8,684 nucleotides of DNA from Elusimicrobia bacterium RIFCSPLOWO2_12_FULL_59_9. GTDB lineage: Bacteria; Elusimicrobiota; Elusimicrobia; O2-12-FULL-59-9. The position numbers and the translations under genes were made by a program. The DNA lies in assembly GCA_001800185.1 (NCBI GenBank), contig MGUX01000017.1:1-8684 (forward strand). The letters run 5' to 3'. This document shows, one piece after another, positions 6,147 through 8,684 of this stretch (its first letter is position 1; the number at the start of each line of letters is the position of its first letter). The notes below the pieces were generated by a model. That model saw only the letters and a list, made by a program, of their open reading frames with translations. It was not told the origin of the DNA and did no database searches.

Positions 6147-8285
6147 ATGAAGCTTGCCCACCGTTTCTTCCTCATCATCGTCGCCGCTTCGCTGCTTCCC
6201 TTGGGCCTGACCAGCCTATGGCTGTTTCAATTTCAAAAAATGGCTCAGCGCAATTCGCTCGAGCTTCACCTCGGGGTGGCCCAGTTCAGCTCGGAGGCGA
6301 TCACCAAGTACATCCAGGGACTCAACCGGCGCGTCGGCTTCATGCTGGACCTCGAGCGGGCCCAGGCCATCGGCCGCAACCAGCAGATGCTGGTTATTCA
6401 GCAGGCCATGGCCACCAACGCCGATTTCGCTTTTCTCTCCGTCGTCGATTCCCAGGGGCGCGAGATCGTCAAGGAATACAACGCCGACCTCTACAAACAG
6501 GCGCAGGACTATCAGGCACGGTCCGGGGAGGAGGTTTTCAAGAGAGCCCAAAAGGACCGGCGCGTCGCTTTGGGCGAGATCGTCATGGTCGAGGGCCGGC
6601 CGATGATGCCGCTGGTTTATCCGTTCCACTACGGCGGCTACGGTTATCTGATGGTGGACCTCCATTCCGTATTTCAAAATTTGACCGGCAGGACCTTGGG
6701 CACGACCGGGCATGTCATCGTCATCGACAAGGCGGGCCGCCCCTTGGCGCCTTTCGCCGATACGGTAAGCCGCTTGCCGGTGGACTCCCTCAAGGAGCTC
6801 ATCGCGCATGACGATGTGGGCATCTCGGACTACATCCCTTCCGAGGAGGGGGTTATGGTGGGCGCTTTCCAGCGCGTGACGGACATGCCCTGGGCGGTGT
6901 TGACCCTGCAATCGCGGGAAGACGCCTTTCTGGCCGCCGAGCAATTGACGTGGACCATCATCGGTTGGATAGGTCTGGTCGCTTTGGTGGCCTTCGGGGT
7001 CGCTTACGTCACGGCACTGCGCGTGGCCGGCCCCATCGAGCGCTTGAACGCCGGCGCTCTGCGCGTCGCCCAAAAGGACCTCAGTAAGCCGGTTCCGGAA
7101 GTGGGCTGGGGGGAGCTTAAAGCCCTGGCGCGAAGCTTCAATCAAATGATGCAGGAACTGCAGGCTTTCCACGACCTTCAAGTCGGCAAGATCGTGGAGG
7201 AAAAGACTCGGGTGGAGACTTTGGTCTACAGCATCCCCGACGGGATCGTCATGGCCGATTTTTCGGGACAGGTGCTCTACGTCAATAAGCCCGCCCTCAG
7301 CATGCTGGGCTACCAAGCTCCGGCGGCCGAGCCCGGATCGCTGGATATCTACAACGTCGTTCAGGAGGCCCGCATCCGCCCCATGCTGCAAAGGGTCATG
7401 CGGCGCGCGGCCCGCAAGGATCAGATGGAAATATCCATCAACGACAAGGCCTCCGGCCGGACCCGCCATTTCGCCGCCGCGGTGTCCACCGTCGCCGCCG
7501 CCGGCAAGGCCGATTTGGGCATCTTACTGCTGATGCGCGACGTGAGCGTCGAGCGCGAGCTGGAGGAGATGAAGGAGCAGTTCTTCCATTCCTTGGCGCA
7601 CGATCTGCGCGCGCCCATCACGGCCGTGCAAGGCTACGTGCGTCTGCTGGAAAAAAGCCTTCCGGCCGGAGAGAGGGAAAAGCGCTACTTTAGGTCCGTT
7701 TACGCGGGCACGCGCCAAGTTCTGGCTTTGGTCAGCGACATCCTGGATTCGGCCAAGATGAAGGAAGGCAAGCTGTCTTTGGAATTGAGCCGCATCGAGG
7801 CAGTGCCCATGCTGCGCAAAATCCAGGAGCTTTTCACCCCGGTCGCCTCCCAGAAAGGGATCCGCTTGGCGCTGGAAGGCGTCGAGAAAATTCCGGGCAT
7901 TCTAGAGGGCGACGCGCGCCTGATAGAAAGGGTGGTCACCAACCTGGTTAGCAACGCCCTTAAATTTTGCGGTACCGGAGCGCGCGTCGCCTTGGAGTTT
8001 GAATCCACCCACCCTCAGCGCATAGAATTGGCGGTGGCCGACACCGGCCCGGGAATTCCACCGGACAAACTCCAGGCCGTATTCGAGCGATTCAAACAGT
8101 TGGAGTCCGGAGAGAAGCGCTCCGGCTTCGGCCTGGGGCTTTCCATCTGCAAGATGGTCGTTGAAATGCACGGGGGAAAGATTTGGGTAGAATCGGTTCT
8201 GGGAAAGGGCAGCCGGTTCCGCATCCTTTTGCCGCGCAAAGTGCCGGCCAAAACCGGCGAGGCTGCTATTCCCCCTGCCGGATGA
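6147..8285 (+). CDS. Membrane sensor histidine kinase (extracytoplasmic sensor, HAMP, PAS, HisKA, HATPase_c)
   Basis: The 712-residue protein autophosphorylates on a histidine in response to a signal and should pass the phosphate to a response regulator. It has a first membrane segment (about 7-28), an extracytoplasmic sensor region (about 30-265, likely a Cache-type fold) and a second membrane segment (269-291). A HAMP linker (about 291-345) and a PAS domain (about 355-465) follow. HisKA carries the H-box SLAHDLRAPIT with His485. The ATPase domain shows the N-box (RVVTNLVSNALKF, N599 and N603), the G1 box DTGPGIP (632-638), FERF (646-649) and the G2 box GFGLGLSICK (660-669). All catalytic motifs are intact. 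No response regulator gene is adjacent in the window, so it is an orphan kinase here. The signal is unknown. Its 3' end overlaps the convergent MotB-like gene by 20 bp. Confidence 0.95.
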   Translation: MKLAHRFFLIIVAASLLPLGLTSLWLFQFQKMAQRNSLELHLGVAQFSSEAITKYIQGLNRRVGFMLDLERAQAIGRNQQMLVIQQAMATNADFAFLSVVDSQGREIVKEYNADLYKQAQDYQARSGEEVFKRAQKDRRVALGEIVMVEGRPMMPLVYPFHYGGYGYLMVDLHSVFQNLTGRTLGTTGHVIVIDKAGRPLAPFADTVSRLPVDSLKELIAHDDVGISDYIPSEEGVMVGAFQRVTDMPWAVLTLQSREDAFLAAEQLTWTIIGWIGLVALVAFGVAYVTALRVAGPIERLNAGALRVAQKDLSKPVPEVGWGELKALARSFNQMMQELQAFHDLQVGKIVEEKTRVETLVYSIPDGIVMADFSGQVLYVNKPALSMLGYQAPAAEPGSLDIYNVVQEARIRPMLQRVMRRAARKDQMEISINDKASGRTRHFAAAVSTVAAAGKADLGILLLMRDVSVERELEEMKEQFFHSLAHDLRAPITAVQGYVRLLEKSLPAGEREKRYFRSVYAGTRQVLALVSDILDSAKMKEGKLSLELSRIEAVPMLRKIQELFTPVASQKGIRLALEGVEKIPGILEGDARLIERVVTNLVSNALKFCGTGARVALEFESTHPQRIELAVADTGPGIPPDKLQAVFERFKQLESGEKRSGFGLGLSICKMVVEMHGGKIWVESVLGKGSRFRILLPRKVPAKTGEAAIPPAG

Positions 8286-8684
8286 TGTTGACTTCGATCC
8301 GCCGGTTGGCGGCTCGATTCTCCTCGGTGTCGTTGGGCGCGCGCGGCTGATATTCCCCATAGCCGATGGCGGCCAAGCGCTGGGGCGGCACTCCTTCCTG
8401 GATCAAGAGCTTTGTGACGCTGAAGGCGCGCGCGGCAGAGAGCTCCCAATTTGTCTTGTAAGGCGAGCTCGGCCCCATCGGCTGGGCGTCGGTGTGGCCC
8501 TCCACCTGGATTTGATTGGGCAGCTCCTTGAGAGAGGCGGCCAGAGCCTGCAGGTGGGGAAGGGAGGCGGCCTTGAGATCCGCGCTTCCGGAGTTGAACA
8601 AAACGGGCGCTGAAAAGGTGATTCGAAGACGGTTGCGATTGATGTCCACCCGGGCGATCTGCTGAATTCCGTATTTGGAAAAAA
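8266..8684 (-). CDS. OmpA/MotB-family peptidoglycan-binding protein, C-terminal part (runs off the window)
   Basis: About 138 residues are visible, and the frame is open to the right edge, so the start lies outside. The visible part is an OmpA-like domain: LFNSGSADL, then EGHTDAQPM, then the pattern N-x2-L-S-x2-R-A-x2-V-x3-L in NWELSAARAFSVTKLL. GYGEYQPRAPNDTEENRAANRRIEV closes the domain. This domain binds the diaminopimelate of peptidoglycan in the periplasm. The NWELSAARA and APNDT-x-x-x-R-x-x-NRR wording is closest to MotB-type stator proteins. No flagellar or MotA-like gene is visible, so a general OmpA-like envelope or Tol-Pal-type protein is possible. The GTG at 8647-8649 is an internal valine and not a start. 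The gene converges on the histidine kinase. Confidence 0.9.
   Translation of the reverse strand, partial: FSKYGIQQIARVDINRNRLRITFSAPVLFNSGSADLKAASLPHLQALAASLKELPNQIQVEGHTDAQPMGPSSPYKTNWELSAARAFSVTKLLIQEGVPPQRLAAIGYGEYQPRAPNDTEENRAANRRIEVNIIRQGE

Noticed and set aside
6216..7469. Long antisense open frame (417 codons) inside the histidine kinase gene
   Set aside because: It is a shadow caused by strong third-position GC bias; the sense strand has all kinase motifs intact and the antisense product resembles no family.
1..8684. CRISPR array, tRNA, rRNA, transposase or integrase
   Set aside because: No regularly spaced repeats, cloverleaf or conserved rRNA segments and no mobile-element proteins were seen on either strand.

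Overview
The window (about 60% G+C overall) looks like chromosomal DNA from a Gram-negative-type bacterium: it carries an OmpA/MotB-type peptidoglycan-binding protein, a transmembrane histidine kinase and a tRNA-dihydrouridine synthase. The large Ala/Leu-rich membrane protein that joins a HEAT-like N-terminus to a CPBP protease domain reminds me of proteins common in Elusimicrobiota. That placement is a recollection-based inference and not proven here.

Left part (1-1888): after a 24-bp tandem repeat at the window edge lies a compact restriction-modification pair on the minus strand. An XhoI/PaeR7I-type endonuclease is followed by a beta-class DNA methyltransferase with a TSPPYW motif. The endonuclease frame is closed by a TAA 19 codons before what appears to be its ancestral stop, which would have overlapped the methyltransferase start. 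The nuclease may therefore be slightly truncated.

Middle (1889-2386): about 500 bp without a convincing gene. It holds an AT-rich patch with a small palindrome, two imperfect direct-repeat copies 99 bp apart, and a terminator-like hairpin with no gene to terminate.

Right part (2387-8684): an 871-residue membrane protein (minus strand) ends in a CPBP (CAAX protease/Rce1-like) domain and faces a dus gene (plus strand) across a 121-bp spacer. The spacer is dense with inverted repeats, including two interleaved stems that could form a pseudoknot. The dus gene is followed after 48 bp by an orphan hybrid histidine-kinase-like sensor (extracytoplasmic sensor, HAMP, PAS, HisKA, HATPase). The kinase tail overlaps by 20 bp the convergent 3' end of a MotB/OmpA-family gene that runs off the right edge.

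Functionally the window reads as an accessory defence module beside ordinary housekeeping and envelope-sensing genes. No CRISPR array, rRNA, tRNA, integrase or transposase was found. The most unusual items are the interrupted restriction gene, the CPBP domain with a seemingly duplicated motif-2 histidine segment, and the structured divergent spacer.
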